This document shows positions 8,208-16,489 of a stretch of 24,062 bases of DNA, in pieces. Source of the DNA: Chryseosolibacter sp964563295 (GTDB lineage: Bacteria; Bacteroidota; Bacteroidia; Cytophagales; Cyclobacteriaceae); assembly GCA_964563295.1 (NCBI GenBank), contig CAZLWX010000055.1:1-24062 (forward strand). The letters are read 5' to 3'. The notes under the pieces were generated by a model. It did no database searches. It was not told the origin of the DNA and was given only the letters and a program-made list of their open reading frames with translations. The first letter of the stretch is position 1, and every line of letters begins with the position of its first letter. A program made the translations under genes and the position numbers.

Positions 8208-9275
8208 ATGTTTACAGTTGACGCCCACCTGGACCTCGCGATGAACGCTATGGAATGGAATCGCGACCTGCGCTGGCCCATCAAGGATATCCGCGAAAGC
8301 GAAAAAGGAATGACTGACAAACCCGACCGGGGCAACAATGTCGTTTGCTTTGAAGAGATCCGCAAAGGCGAGATCGGACTCGTCGTCGCCACGCAGATCG
8401 CACGCTATGTGGCGCCAGACAACCCGCTGCCGGGATGGCACTCACCCGAGCAGGCGTGGGCACAAACACAGGCACAACTGGCGTGGTACCGCGCCATGGA
8501 AGAAGCTGGCGAACTGATCCAGATCCGTGATCGCCAAGGACTCGATGACCATGTTCGTCGTTGGAAGAACGAAAAAAACGAAAAGAAGCCAATCGGGTTT
8601 ATCCTCAGCCTGGAGGGAGCGGACTCACTGGTGACGGTGGCTCACCTGGAACGCGCCCATGCCTACGGTCTGCGTGCGGTTGGACCCGGTCACTACGGCC
8701 CCGGCCGCTATGCGCAGGGCACCAATGCCACCGGAGGAATTGGCCAGGCAGGCAAGGCATTGCTGAAAGAAATGGAGCGGCTCAACATCATCCTGGATGC
8801 CACCCATCTCTGCGACGACAGCTTCTGGGAGGCGCTCGACAACTTTCACGGTCACGTGTGGGCCAGCCACAACAACTGCCGCGCACTGGTGGACCACAAT
8901 CGACAATTCTCGGATGCGCAGATCAAAGAACTCATCAACCGCGGCGCCATTATCGGTGCGGTAATGGACACGTGGATGATGGTGCCCGGGTGGCAGAAAG
9001 GTACCTCCAATGCCAGGGCAATGAACTGCGGCCTCAACACACTGATCGATCACATGGACCACATTTGTCAGATCGCAGGCAACGCCCTCCATATTGGCAT
9101 TGGGTCGGACCTCGACGGAGCGTTCGGCAAGGAACAGTCGCCCTACGACATCGAGACCATCGGCGATGTACAAAAGCTACCCCAAATGCTCGCCGGGCGC
9201 GGATACTCAGCCGCCGACATCGAAAATGTGATGCACGGGAACTGGCTGCGGTTCCTTCAGACGGCGTGGGCCTGA
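8208..9275 (+). CDS. M19-family dipeptidase (renal/membrane dipeptidase type)
   Basis: The 355-residue protein matches peptidase family M19, a binuclear zinc TIM-barrel enzyme that cleaves dipeptides, often L,D-dipeptides with a C-terminal D-residue. The metal ligands are visible in order: His7 and Asp9 (DAHLD), Glu136 (SLEGAD), His200 (DATH) and His221 (ASHNNCRA). A late GSDLDG motif at 300-304 is also typical. There is no signal peptide, so it works in the cytosol. A TTG 15 bases upstream could also open the frame, but the ATG at 8208 gives the usual N-terminus and lies clear of the heptamer array. It follows the permease/RidA/PLP enzyme operon in the same direction after 278 bases. It may release the D-amino acid those genes degrade. 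Confidence 0.88.
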   Translation: MFTVDAHLDLAMNAMEWNRDLRWPIKDIRESEKGMTDKPDRGNNVVCFEEIRKGEIGLVVATQIARYVAPDNPLPGWHSPEQAWAQTQAQLAWYRAMEEAGELIQIRDRQGLDDHVRRWKNEKNEKKPIGFILSLEGADSLVTVAHLERAHAYGLRAVGPGHYGPGRYAQGTNATGGIGQAGKALLKEMERLNIILDATHLCDDSFWEALDNFHGHVWASHNNCRALVDHNRQFSDAQIKELINRGAIIGAVMDTWMMVPGWQKGTSNARAMNCGLNTLIDHMDHICQIAGNALHIGIGSDLDGAFGKEQSPYDIETIGDVQKLPQMLAGRGYSAADIENVMHGNWLRFLQTAWA

Positions 9276-9285
9276 TCCGGTCCTT

Positions 9286-12264
9286 TTAGGGCTTCATCGT
9301 CTCCATGTCGATCTTCTGAACCTTCTCGTATCCGAAGATCTCATCCAGCGTAAGCTGACGGACAGTGCCGTACGATTTCAGGGCGTTGAAATTGATTTTG
9401 TCGCGATCGCCGATCAACACCACATTGAATTTCTTGTCCTTCAGATATTGTTGCTGGAAGGCAGCGATATCGTCCATCGTGAACTTCTGAACCTGATCGT
9501 AGATATCCTTGCGCACATCGTAGGTCAGGCCCCGACGCTTGGCAGACTCGTAATTGAACAGAATTCCTGCTTTGGTAATGCGCTCACTTTCGATTTGGTT
9601 AAGGATAGAATTTTTGGCAACCTCAAAACCATTATTCGAGCGAGGGAGATCTTTTAACAAGCCCATCATCGCCTTCATCGACTCAGGCTGTTTGTCGGCC
9701 TGTGTGCCGATGTAAGCGTAGAACAAGTCCTTGTCCGTTTTGTCCGACGCGGTGCCGTAGTATGCAAATGCGGAATACGCGAGGCCCTGAGCCTCACGAA
9801 GCTCCTGGAAGACCGGCGAGCTCATATTGCCTCCGAAATATTCATTGAACATCCGCGAGATGGCCATCCGATCCTTATCAAATGGACTACCGGGCGCTAT
9901 GAACATGATCTCTTCCTGCACCATGTCGTAATCGGCCCAATACACCGCGGGCTGCTTAACGTCGGCCATTTCGAAGCGAACCGGCGGCGGCGCGGGCTTC
10001 AGCGTTTCGGGCAACACATGATACTGATTAAGCGACTGCAGCAGCTCCTGCTCACTTCGCGGGCCGTAGTAAAGGACCCGATGTTCAGTCTTCGTGAAGT
10101 CGTGAATGATGGGGATCAGGTCTTCCGACTTCAGCGCACGCAGTTCGCTGTTGCTCACGACATTCGTGAATGGGGATTGTGCGCCATAGAGTCCGTAATT
10201 TACGAGACCAGCGAACATGATCATCCCTTTGTCTTTCTTGGCGTCTTCGCGTTTCTTGAAAGTACCATCGATCATTTTCTTGAGCGCCTCATCGTCGGGC
10301 TTGGCATCGCTTAATAATTTTTCAAACAGCTGGATAGACTTATCCATGTTTTCATTAAGGCCCCGCACATAAACATACGTGCGATCTTCTTCCGCAGACA
10401 CCCCGTAGTCGCTGCCCAGCTTATAGAACTCTTTCTTCACTTCTTCGGCCGTCATGTCAGACGTGCCGAGATACTCCAGGTACTCCACGGCAAGCCCCAA
10501 CGTTGGATCGTTGTTACTTCCCACGTCGGAGAGGTAATAGAGCGTGAACAGGTCGTTCTCGGTATTGGGCGTGTAGAGCACCTCAACACCGCCATTCATC
10601 GTCGCCTTGTGGACATCCTTTTCATAATCCAGAAATACTGGCTGGAGCTTCTCCACCGGGTTTGCGACAATCTGCTTGTGGAATGGCGACATATCCTCCT
10701 TATTCAGCGCTACCTTGGTGATCGTCGGTTTCGTGACCTTCTGTGCATGAGGATCTTTGCCAGTGCGCTTATACACCACCACGTAGTTGTCCTTGTAATG
10801 TTCGTTGGCAAAACGCATGATATCCTCCTTCTTGTATTGGCGCAACGCCTCGATGGCACCAATGTACTCGGGCCATGGTATGTTGTTAGTGAATGCCATC
10901 ACCAGGTCGTTGGACCGTGACCAGTTATTTTCAGAAGCCCGGATTCTGCTCATCTTCAGATCATTGATAACGGCGTCGATCAGCCAATCTTCAAACTCGC
11001 CCTTCTTCACCAACTCAATCTGCTCCAACAACAGATCTTTGACTTCTTCCAGTCGTTGGCCCTCACGAGGACGGCCGCTGAATGTGTGAATGCTGTAGTC
11101 GTTGAGGTAATCCACGTAACTGGTTGGTTCTATAACCCTTTGTTGCTGTCTTAGGTTGATGTCGATCAATCCGGCCTGCGAGTTGGCCAATATCATGTCC
11201 GTTAATCTGACCAGGTTGTAGTCGTCGCTGTTTCTGCCTTTGAACCGGAAGCCGATGTTTACCCATTCAGCGTCTGGTCCATAGACTTCTCTCACGATCG
11301 GCGAGGTAATGGGGCTCTCCTCGGTCCGCTGCCAGGGTTTCAGTTGATCATTTGGCTCCCAGTCGCCAAAGGCCTTGTCGATGGCAGCTATGGTTTTATC
11401 GAAATCCAGGTCACCACTGAGGCATATCGCAACATTGTTGGGACGGTAATATTGATTGAAATAATTCTTGATGGCCGTTATCGACGGGTTCTTTAGGTGC
11501 TCGATAGTTCCGATCACGGTTTGTGTGCCGTATTGGTGCTTCGGGAAAATCGCGGAATACAGCGCCTCATAGGTTTTCCAGTAGTCGTTGTCCAGCGATC
11601 GATTCTTTTCTTCATATACCGCTTCAAGTTCAGTATGGAACAGGCGCGGAACAATCTGGCGGAAGCGGTTGGCTTCTATCTTGATCCAGTTTTCGATCTG
11701 GTTGGACGGGATGTCGTTGATATATACCGTGCGGTCCTCAGTCGTATAGGCATTCGTTCCCTGCGCGCCGATCTCCGCCACCATCTTGTCGTATTCGTTG
11801 GCAATGGCATATTTCGACGCTTCATTGGAAACCTGGTCGATCAGCCGGTAGTAGTCCGCGCGCTTCAATGAGTCCTTCAAGGACGCGTAGTGATTGAACA
11901 TATGCTCGATGCTGTCGAGGTACACGCGTTCCGTTTCCCAGTTCAGCGTACCGAAATCTGGGGTACCCTTGAACATGATGTGCTCGAGATAATGGGCCAG
12001 ACCGGTGTTGGTGGCTGGATCATTTTTGCCCCCGGCTTTTACGGCAATCTGTGTTTGAATGCGCGGCTGAGCTTTGTACTGGCTCAGGTAGACCTTGAGA
12101 CCATTGTTCAGCGTGTAGACGCGCACGTTCAGCGGGTCCTTTTCGACGTACTCATAGGTATAGCCGTTGCTTTCCCCGGTTTCCCATGTGTACATGGCAT
12201 CCCGTTGGCATGCAACCAGGATAAGGCAAAATGCACTAAGGAGGACTTTTGATAGCGTTTGCAT
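9286..12264 (-). CDS. M16 (insulinase/pitrilysin) family peptidase, lipoprotein
   Basis: The 992-residue product is a full two-part M16 zinc peptidase. The inverted zinc motif HYLEH is at about residues 91-95, with the downstream glutamate region AVYEEKN near 218. A second, inactive-type M16 half fills the C-terminus, including the FGGNMSSPVFQELREAQGLAYS segment typical of that half. The N-terminus is a lipoprotein signal with lipobox LVAC and the lipidated Cys19, so the enzyme is probably anchored in the envelope and digests peptides there. An ATG 21 bases further upstream (12285) is in frame. I prefer 12264 because it gives a compact lipoprotein signal. It converges with the dipeptidase gene, leaving 10 bases between the stops, and diverges from the S41 gene. 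Confidence 0.9.
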   Translation of the reverse strand: MQTLSKVLLSAFCLILVACQRDAMYTWETGESNGYTYEYVEKDPLNVRVYTLNNGLKVYLSQYKAQPRIQTQIAVKAGGKNDPATNTGLAHYLEHIMFKGTPDFGTLNWETERVYLDSIEHMFNHYASLKDSLKRADYYRLIDQVSNEASKYAIANEYDKMVAEIGAQGTNAYTTEDRTVYINDIPSNQIENWIKIEANRFRQIVPRLFHTELEAVYEEKNRSLDNDYWKTYEALYSAIFPKHQYGTQTVIGTIEHLKNPSITAIKNYFNQYYRPNNVAICLSGDLDFDKTIAAIDKAFGDWEPNDQLKPWQRTEESPITSPIVREVYGPDAEWVNIGFRFKGRNSDDYNLVRLTDMILANSQAGLIDINLRQQQRVIEPTSYVDYLNDYSIHTFSGRPREGQRLEEVKDLLLEQIELVKKGEFEDWLIDAVINDLKMSRIRASENNWSRSNDLVMAFTNNIPWPEYIGAIEALRQYKKEDIMRFANEHYKDNYVVVYKRTGKDPHAQKVTKPTITKVALNKEDMSPFHKQIVANPVEKLQPVFLDYEKDVHKATMNGGVEVLYTPNTENDLFTLYYLSDVGSNNDPTLGLAVEYLEYLGTSDMTAEEVKKEFYKLGSDYGVSAEEDRTYVYVRGLNENMDKSIQLFEKLLSDAKPDDEALKKMIDGTFKKREDAKKDKGMIMFAGLVNYGLYGAQSPFTNVVSNSELRALKSEDLIPIIHDFTKTEHRVLYYGPRSEQELLQSLNQYHVLPETLKPAPPPVRFEMADVKQPAVYWADYDMVQEEIMFIAPGSPFDKDRMAISRMFNEYFGGNMSSPVFQELREAQGLAYSAFAYYGTASDKTDKDLFYAYIGTQADKQPESMKAMMGLLKDLPRSNNGFEVAKNSILNQIESERITKAGILFNYESAKRRGLTYDVRKDIYDQVQKFTMDDIAAFQQQYLKDKKFNVVLIGDRDKINFNALKSYGTVRQLTLDEIFGYEKVQKIDMETMKP

Positions 12265-12401
12265 AAGGAAATTATGGTTAGGCATGAATATTTAAAATAA
12301 ATCTAAAAATTCTAAACATTTGTCGGTTTAGCAGTATTAATGATCGGGAAATTGCAGAATTTTAATCCTGAAAGGCCGTTTTAGCGTTGTTATCTGGATA
12401 A

Positions 12402-13535
12402 ATGTTCGTGATGAAGAAGAAGGTAGTTATTTTTTCAATATTGCTCGCGGCCATCGTAGCGGTAGCTGCAACCGAACCCGCTGAGCGCTACTTCGAAATC
12501 GCGAAGAATCTCGACATTTTTGCAACCCTTTTTAAAGAAGTGAATGCCCTTTATGTCGACGAAGTGAATCCCAACACGCTCGTCAGAACTGGAATTGACG
12601 CGATGCTTCAGTCGCTCGACCCCTACACCAACTATATCCCAGAAGACGAGGTGGAAGATTTCCGGACGATGAACACCGGACAATACGGGGGCATCGGCGC
12701 GGTCACGCGAGAAATCGGCGACCGCACCGTGGTGACCATGATAATGGATGGATACGGCGCTCAGCGCGGTGGCCTTAAAGTCGGCGACGAAGTGCTGAAG
12801 ATCGACAACCATGATTTGTCAACGCTATCGCGGGAGGAGTCCAGTCAACTGATGAAGGGTCAGATCGGCACGGAAGTGACACTGACCATCAAGCGACTGG
12901 GCGTCGAGAAGCCAATCGCACTCACCTTCCGCCGCGAAAAAGTAAAAGTCAACAACGTCCCATATTTCGGGATGGTGGGCGACGACATCGCCTACATACA
13001 CCTGTCGGATTTCACGCCTGATGCTGGAAAGGAAGTCAAAAACGCGCTGGTCGCACTGAAAGAAAAAGGCGCCAAAGGAGTGATCCTTGACCTGCGGGGA
13101 AACCCGGGCGGCTTGCTGATAGAAGCCGTCAACATCACCAACCTTTTCATCCCGAAAGGAAAGCTGGTGGTCAGCACGAGGGGAAAGATCCCTGAAAATA
13201 ACCTGAGCTACGAAACATTGAATAACCCGGTCGATACGGACATTCCCATAACCGTACTCATCAATCGCGGAAGCGCATCGGCGTCGGAGATCGTCGCTGG
13301 AACGCTGCAAGACTATGACCGCGGCGTCATCCTCGGGGAGAAATCGTACGGCAAAGGCCTCGTGCAGGTTAGCCGGCCACTGTCTTATAATTCCCAGCTC
13401 AAAGTGACGACGGCAAAATACTACACTCCTACCGGCCGCTGTATACAGGTGCTGGACTATGCTCATCGCCGCGACGACGGAAGTGTAGGCTCCATCCCGG
13501 ACTCGCTCAAGCGCGCATTCAAAACTACCAACTGA
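12402..13535 (+). CDS. S41 family (CtpA/Prc-type) peptidase, truncated by in-frame TGA
   Basis: This frame encodes 377 residues of a C-terminal-processing peptidase. It has an N-terminal signal or anchor (about 5-24), a PDZ domain (about 90-170) and the S41 catalytic domain. By alignment with E. coli Prc (Ser430, Lys455), the catalytic pair is Ser293 in GSASASE and Lys318 in SYGKG, with the same 25-residue spacing. The frame ends at TGA 13533-13535, in the context Lys-Thr-Thr-Asn-stop-Arg-Ile-Val-Tyr-Asp-Gly-Gly-Gly. Relatives have glycine at this point, so GGA to TGA is the simplest origin. Everything needed for catalysis lies before the stop, so a short protein could still fold, but it would lack its C-terminal part. 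The ATG at 12411 is an alternative start. Confidence 0.85.
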   Translation: MFVMKKKVVIFSILLAAIVAVAATEPAERYFEIAKNLDIFATLFKEVNALYVDEVNPNTLVRTGIDAMLQSLDPYTNYIPEDEVEDFRTMNTGQYGGIGAVTREIGDRTVVTMIMDGYGAQRGGLKVGDEVLKIDNHDLSTLSREESSQLMKGQIGTEVTLTIKRLGVEKPIALTFRREKVKVNNVPYFGMVGDDIAYIHLSDFTPDAGKEVKNALVALKEKGAKGVILDLRGNPGGLLIEAVNITNLFIPKGKLVVSTRGKIPENNLSYETLNNPVDTDIPITVLINRGSASASEIVAGTLQDYDRGVILGEKSYGKGLVQVSRPLSYNSQLKVTTAKYYTPTGRCIQVLDYAHRRDDGSVGSIPDSLKRAFKTTN

Positions 13536-14057
13536 CGGATAGTTTACGATGGTGGCGGCATTGATCCCGACGTCAAGACTAATCCGGTCGAAGCCCACAC
13601 CTTGACGCAGGTGTTGTTTGAAAAAGGTTTTATTTTCGACTACGCCAACGAATATGTATTTCATCATCCTGAGCCGGTCGATCCGCGCACATGGAGCCTC
13701 AGCGACCAGGACTATCAGCACTTTGTCAATTGGATGAAGGACAGGGACTATTCCTATACGTCATACCTGGAATTTGGTCTTCAGCATCTGACCGAAGAAG
13801 CGAAGAAAGAACGGTACTACGCCGACCTGAAGAGTGAGCTGATGCACATCTCGGGCCGGATTGCGGAGAGCAAAAAGAACGAACTAGCTTTGTACAAGAA
13901 CGAAATCAAGATGCTCCTGGAAGAAGACATCGTGGCCCACTTCCACCTGGAACGCGGAAGCATCGAGACCGGATTCAAGTATGACGACGATGTCAAGAAA
14001 GCGATTGAGGTGCTTCACAATCAGCCCCAGTATCGGCGGATACTCAATATTCAGTAG
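13536..14057 (+). pseudogene. Severed C-terminal part of the S41 peptidase
   Basis: Directly after the TGA, the same reading frame continues for 173 codons to TAG at 14055-14057. It begins RIVYDGGGIDPDV, a standard S41 segment, and then forms a largely helical, charged tail (YYADLKSELMHISGRIAES). No frameshift or second stop is present. It cannot be translated independently with confidence: the first usable start is a TTG at 13602, which would skip the conserved first 22 residues. If the TGA were read through, the whole protein would be 551 residues, the usual size for such peptidases in Bacteroidota. The lack of further damage points to a recent mutation, a sequencing error or occasional readthrough. 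Confidence 0.8.
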
Positions 14058-14065
14058 GGTTACTT

Positions 14066-14100
14066 AATTCCGATTCCTAATTCCAGATTCCAGATTCCAC
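14066..14100. repeat. Degenerate heptamer array E
   Basis: Five units of seven bases: aattccg, attccta, attccag, attccag, attccac. It begins eight bases after the end of the S41 reading frame. Confidence 0.85.
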
Positions 14101-14114
14101 GCGGACCGTGGTCC

Positions 14115-14128
14115 CCGATAGCTATCGG
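14115..14128. repeat. 14-bp perfect palindrome
   Basis: CCGATAGCTATCGG reads the same on both strands. It lies between the convergent S41 and glutamine synthetase genes, just after an imperfect palindrome (GGACC at 14103-14107 with GGTCC at 14110-14114). Together they could stop transcription from both sides, but neither is followed by a long T run. Confidence 0.7.
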
Positions 14129-14177
14129 AAGTCGATTGTGCACTTTTCCCACACTATTTCAATCGCAACACACCTCT

Positions 14178-14212
14178 ACCATGGATCATGGACTGTCGAC
14201 CATGGACTGGGT
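14178..14212. repeat. Degenerate heptamer array F
   Basis: Five units of seven bases: accatgg, atcatgg, actgtcg, accatgg, actgggt. The array ends one base before the stop codon of the glutamine synthetase gene on the minus strand. Confidence 0.8.
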
Positions 14213-14213
14213 T

Positions 14214-16376
14214 CTATCGCAGGAACAGCAGTTCGCGGTATTTTACCAACGGCCAGTCTTCATCGTCGACCAGCAGTTCCAGTTTGTCGACTGCGTCACG
14301 TATCTTATCAAAATACTTCTCCTTGACGTCGTCGCAGTAGGCGATCGCGCGCGCCCTGGTGTCGGTGAGCTTGTTGACCCGCTTTCGTTCCTCGATCATT
14401 TCCCTTACCCCCGTCTTGATCGTCTCGATGTGCCCGGAGATCTCCCTGATCGTTTGAACGACCGCCTTGTTGTCGATACCCAGCCCCTGGAGACCATTCG
14501 CGTTCGCGATCATCTTGTTCTGGTATGCAACCGCTGTAGGAATAATGTGGTTCATGGCCAGGTCGCCGATAACCCTTGACTCAATCTGCACTTTCTTGAT
14601 ATAGGCCTCCAGCCGGATCTCATGACGGGCTTCGATTTCTTTGTGAGACATAATGCCGTGCTTTTCGAACAGGCTTATCGACTTCTTGGAAAGATATGCC
14701 TCCAGTGCCCGCGGTGCGTTCTTGATGTTGCCAAGTCCGCGTTTCTCAGCTTCTTTCACCCATTCCGCGGAGTATCCGTCTCCTTCAAATCGGATATTCC
14801 TGGACTCCTTGATGTATTGACGCAGAACGTTGACGATCGCCAGCCGCTTTTCAGTACCCTTCTCCATATCCTTGTTCACGGCAGCCAGGAATGCCGCCAG
14901 TTGTTCGGCGACAATTGCATTGAGCGCTGTCATTGGCGTGGCGCAGTTGTCGCTTCCTCCTACGGCGCGGAATTCGAATTTATTTCCCGTAAAGGCAAAC
15001 GGCGAGGTCCGGTTGCGGTCAGTCGCGTCAAGGATGATCTCGGGTATCTGGTCGATGCCGAGTTTCATGTACATGTTATCGCCCTTCTCGATCTTGACGT
15101 TGCCCTTGCTCTCCAACTCGTCGAGGACGGCGCTCATCTGCGAACCGATAAAGACCGACATAATGGCCGGTGGTGCCTCGTTGGCCCCTAACCGGAAGTC
15201 GTTGCCATGCGTAGCAATACTCGCGCGAAGCAGGTCTGAATACTCGTGAACGGCCTTGATCGTGGTGACGAAAAACGTCAGGAACAAAAGGTTGTCGCGG
15301 GCACTGCTGCTGGGCGCAAACAGGTTGACACCCGTGTCGGTGATCAGCGACCAGTTGTTGTGCTTGCCGGTACCATTCAGTCCCGAGAATGGTTTTTCGT
15401 GAAACAGCACTTTGAGGTTATGTCGTTCGGCCACCCGGCCCATCACGTCCATCATCAGTTGATTGTGGTCATTGGCCACATTGACTTCTTCGAACAACGG
15501 AGCGACCTCGAACTGGCTGGGCGCGACTTCATTGTGGCGGGTGCGCACAGGTATCCCCACTTTCCAGCACTCGGCCTCAAAGTCCTTCATGTAGTCGTAA
15601 ATGCGCGAGGGAATAGAACCGAAATAGTGGTCTTCAAGCTGCTGACCGCGGGCCGGCGCATGCCCGAATACAGTGCGACCAGCCATCACGAGGTCAGGAC
15701 GAGCCTGGAACAATGCCTTGTCTACAACGAAATATTCCTGTTCTGGTCCGAGGGAGGCATGAACGTGTTGAATGTCCTTGTCAAATAATTGGCAAACTTG
15801 CGTTGCGGCGACGTCTACAGCCTTGAGTGCTTTTAGCAGCGGCGCTTTGGTGTCGAGCGTCTCGCCGGTATAGGAGACGAAGATCGTGGGGATGGACAGT
15901 GTCTTGCCGTACAAAAACATCGGCGAGGTCGGATCCCAGGCGGTGTAGCCGCGGGCTTCGAACGTGCTCCGTATCCCACCACTGGGGAACGAAGAAGCAT
16001 CGGGCTCCTGCTGAACAAGTTCACTCCCTTTGAATTTTTCTATTCCCGCAAGAGCGTCAAAGAATGAATCGTGCTTTTCCGCCGTGCCACCTGTCATCGG
16101 CTGGAACCAGTGCGTAAAGTGGGTAGCGCCTTTGGCCATAGCCCATGATTTGGCGGCGGCTGCCACGGCATCGGCTGTAGCTTCGTCAATTTTTTCATGG
16201 TTCTTGATGGCCTGGCTGACCTTCTTGAAAACAGCAGGCGAAAGCGTTGCCCGCATTTGCTCAATGCCAAAGGTGCTTTCGCCGAAGAATTTGGATACAA
16301 AGGGAGCCGGCAGGTCAACGGGAACGCGCGGCCTTTCACTCAATTTCTTGAGGGCTTCAAAACGTAAGTGCGACAT
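14214..16376 (-). CDS. glnN: Glutamine synthetase type III
   Basis: The 720-residue product has the length and N-terminus of glutamine synthetase III, the large form common in Bacteroidota. It is roughly 1.5 times the size of type I. It makes glutamine from glutamate, ammonia and ATP in the cytosol and is the main entry point for nitrogen. Recognisable parts include the N-terminal GATHFTHWFQPMTGGTAEKHD region (83-103), the LGPEQEYFVVD metal-binding strand (209-219), GLNGTGKHNNWSL (332-344) for substrate binding, and PFAFTGNKFEFRAVG. The start is ATG; the next gene upstream lies 150 bases away. The upstream region carries a candidate -7 box, two matched palindromic sites and a heptamer array in the leader, described separately. 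Some databases use the symbol glnA for this type. Confidence 0.93.
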   Translation of the reverse strand: MSHLRFEALKKLSERPRVPVDLPAPFVSKFFGESTFGIEQMRATLSPAVFKKVSQAIKNHEKIDEATADAVAAAAKSWAMAKGATHFTHWFQPMTGGTAEKHDSFFDALAGIEKFKGSELVQQEPDASSFPSGGIRSTFEARGYTAWDPTSPMFLYGKTLSIPTIFVSYTGETLDTKAPLLKALKAVDVAATQVCQLFDKDIQHVHASLGPEQEYFVVDKALFQARPDLVMAGRTVFGHAPARGQQLEDHYFGSIPSRIYDYMKDFEAECWKVGIPVRTRHNEVAPSQFEVAPLFEEVNVANDHNQLMMDVMGRVAERHNLKVLFHEKPFSGLNGTGKHNNWSLITDTGVNLFAPSSSARDNLLFLTFFVTTIKAVHEYSDLLRASIATHGNDFRLGANEAPPAIMSVFIGSQMSAVLDELESKGNVKIEKGDNMYMKLGIDQIPEIILDATDRNRTSPFAFTGNKFEFRAVGGSDNCATPMTALNAIVAEQLAAFLAAVNKDMEKGTEKRLAIVNVLRQYIKESRNIRFEGDGYSAEWVKEAEKRGLGNIKNAPRALEAYLSKKSISLFEKHGIMSHKEIEARHEIRLEAYIKKVQIESRVIGDLAMNHIIPTAVAYQNKMIANANGLQGLGIDNKAVVQTIREISGHIETIKTGVREMIEERKRVNKLTDTRARAIAYCDDVKEKYFDKIRDAVDKLELLVDDEDWPLVKYRELLFLR

Positions 16377-16378
16377 AA

Positions 16379-16399
16379 TGTTGGTTGTTGGTTGCTAGT
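16379..16399. repeat. Heptamer array G in the glutamine synthetase leader
   Basis: Three units of seven bases on the plus strand: tgttggt, tgttggt, tgctagt. On the coding (minus) strand it gives an A- and C-rich leader (accaaca type) ending three bases before the ATG, in place of a ribosome-binding site. Confidence 0.7.
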
Positions 16400-16411
16400 G
16401 GATTTGCGAAC

Positions 16412-16419
16412 CAAAAATA
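16412..16419 (-). promoter_or_regulatory. Candidate -7 promoter box for glutamine synthetase
   Basis: TATTTTTG on the minus strand matches the Bacteroidota -7 consensus TAnnTTTG exactly. Transcription would start near 16405, giving a leader of about 29 bases. At the expected -33 position (about 16439-16442) there is no TTTG. A palindromic site covers that position instead, as expected for an activator-dependent promoter. Confidence 0.5.
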
Positions 16420-16437
16420 TGCGAATTTTTCAATCAT

Positions 16438-16453
16438 GGGTTATTGTGGACCC
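16438..16453. promoter_or_regulatory. Proximal GGGT-N8-ACCC site upstream of glutamine synthetase
   Basis: GGGTTATTGTGGACCC forms an interrupted palindrome. The arms extend to ATGGGT (16436-16441) and ACCCAT (16450-16455). Its centre lies about 40 bases before the estimated transcription start of the glutamine synthetase gene, over the missing -33 box. Confidence 0.5.
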
Positions 16454-16489
16454 ATAATTTTTGAATGAGCTCGAGAATACGATTGCGAA

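Noticed and set aside
13533..13535. TGA read as glycine (genetic code 25) or selenocysteine
   Set aside because: Several genes here, for example the permease ending at 6347 and the barrel gene ending at 21231, use TGA as a normal stop. Recoding TGA to glycine is known from Gracilibacteria/SR1, not Bacteroidota, and no selenocysteine-type position or obvious SECIS hairpin is seen.
12825..13721. 298-codon minus-strand open frame across the S41 gene and its stop
   Set aside because: It is antisense to conserved S41 motifs and has no domain. It is noteworthy only because it spans the TGA, and it offers no alternative explanation for it.
14115..14128. Attachment site or insertion-sequence end
   Set aside because: There is no integrase, transposase, tRNA gene or target duplication nearby.
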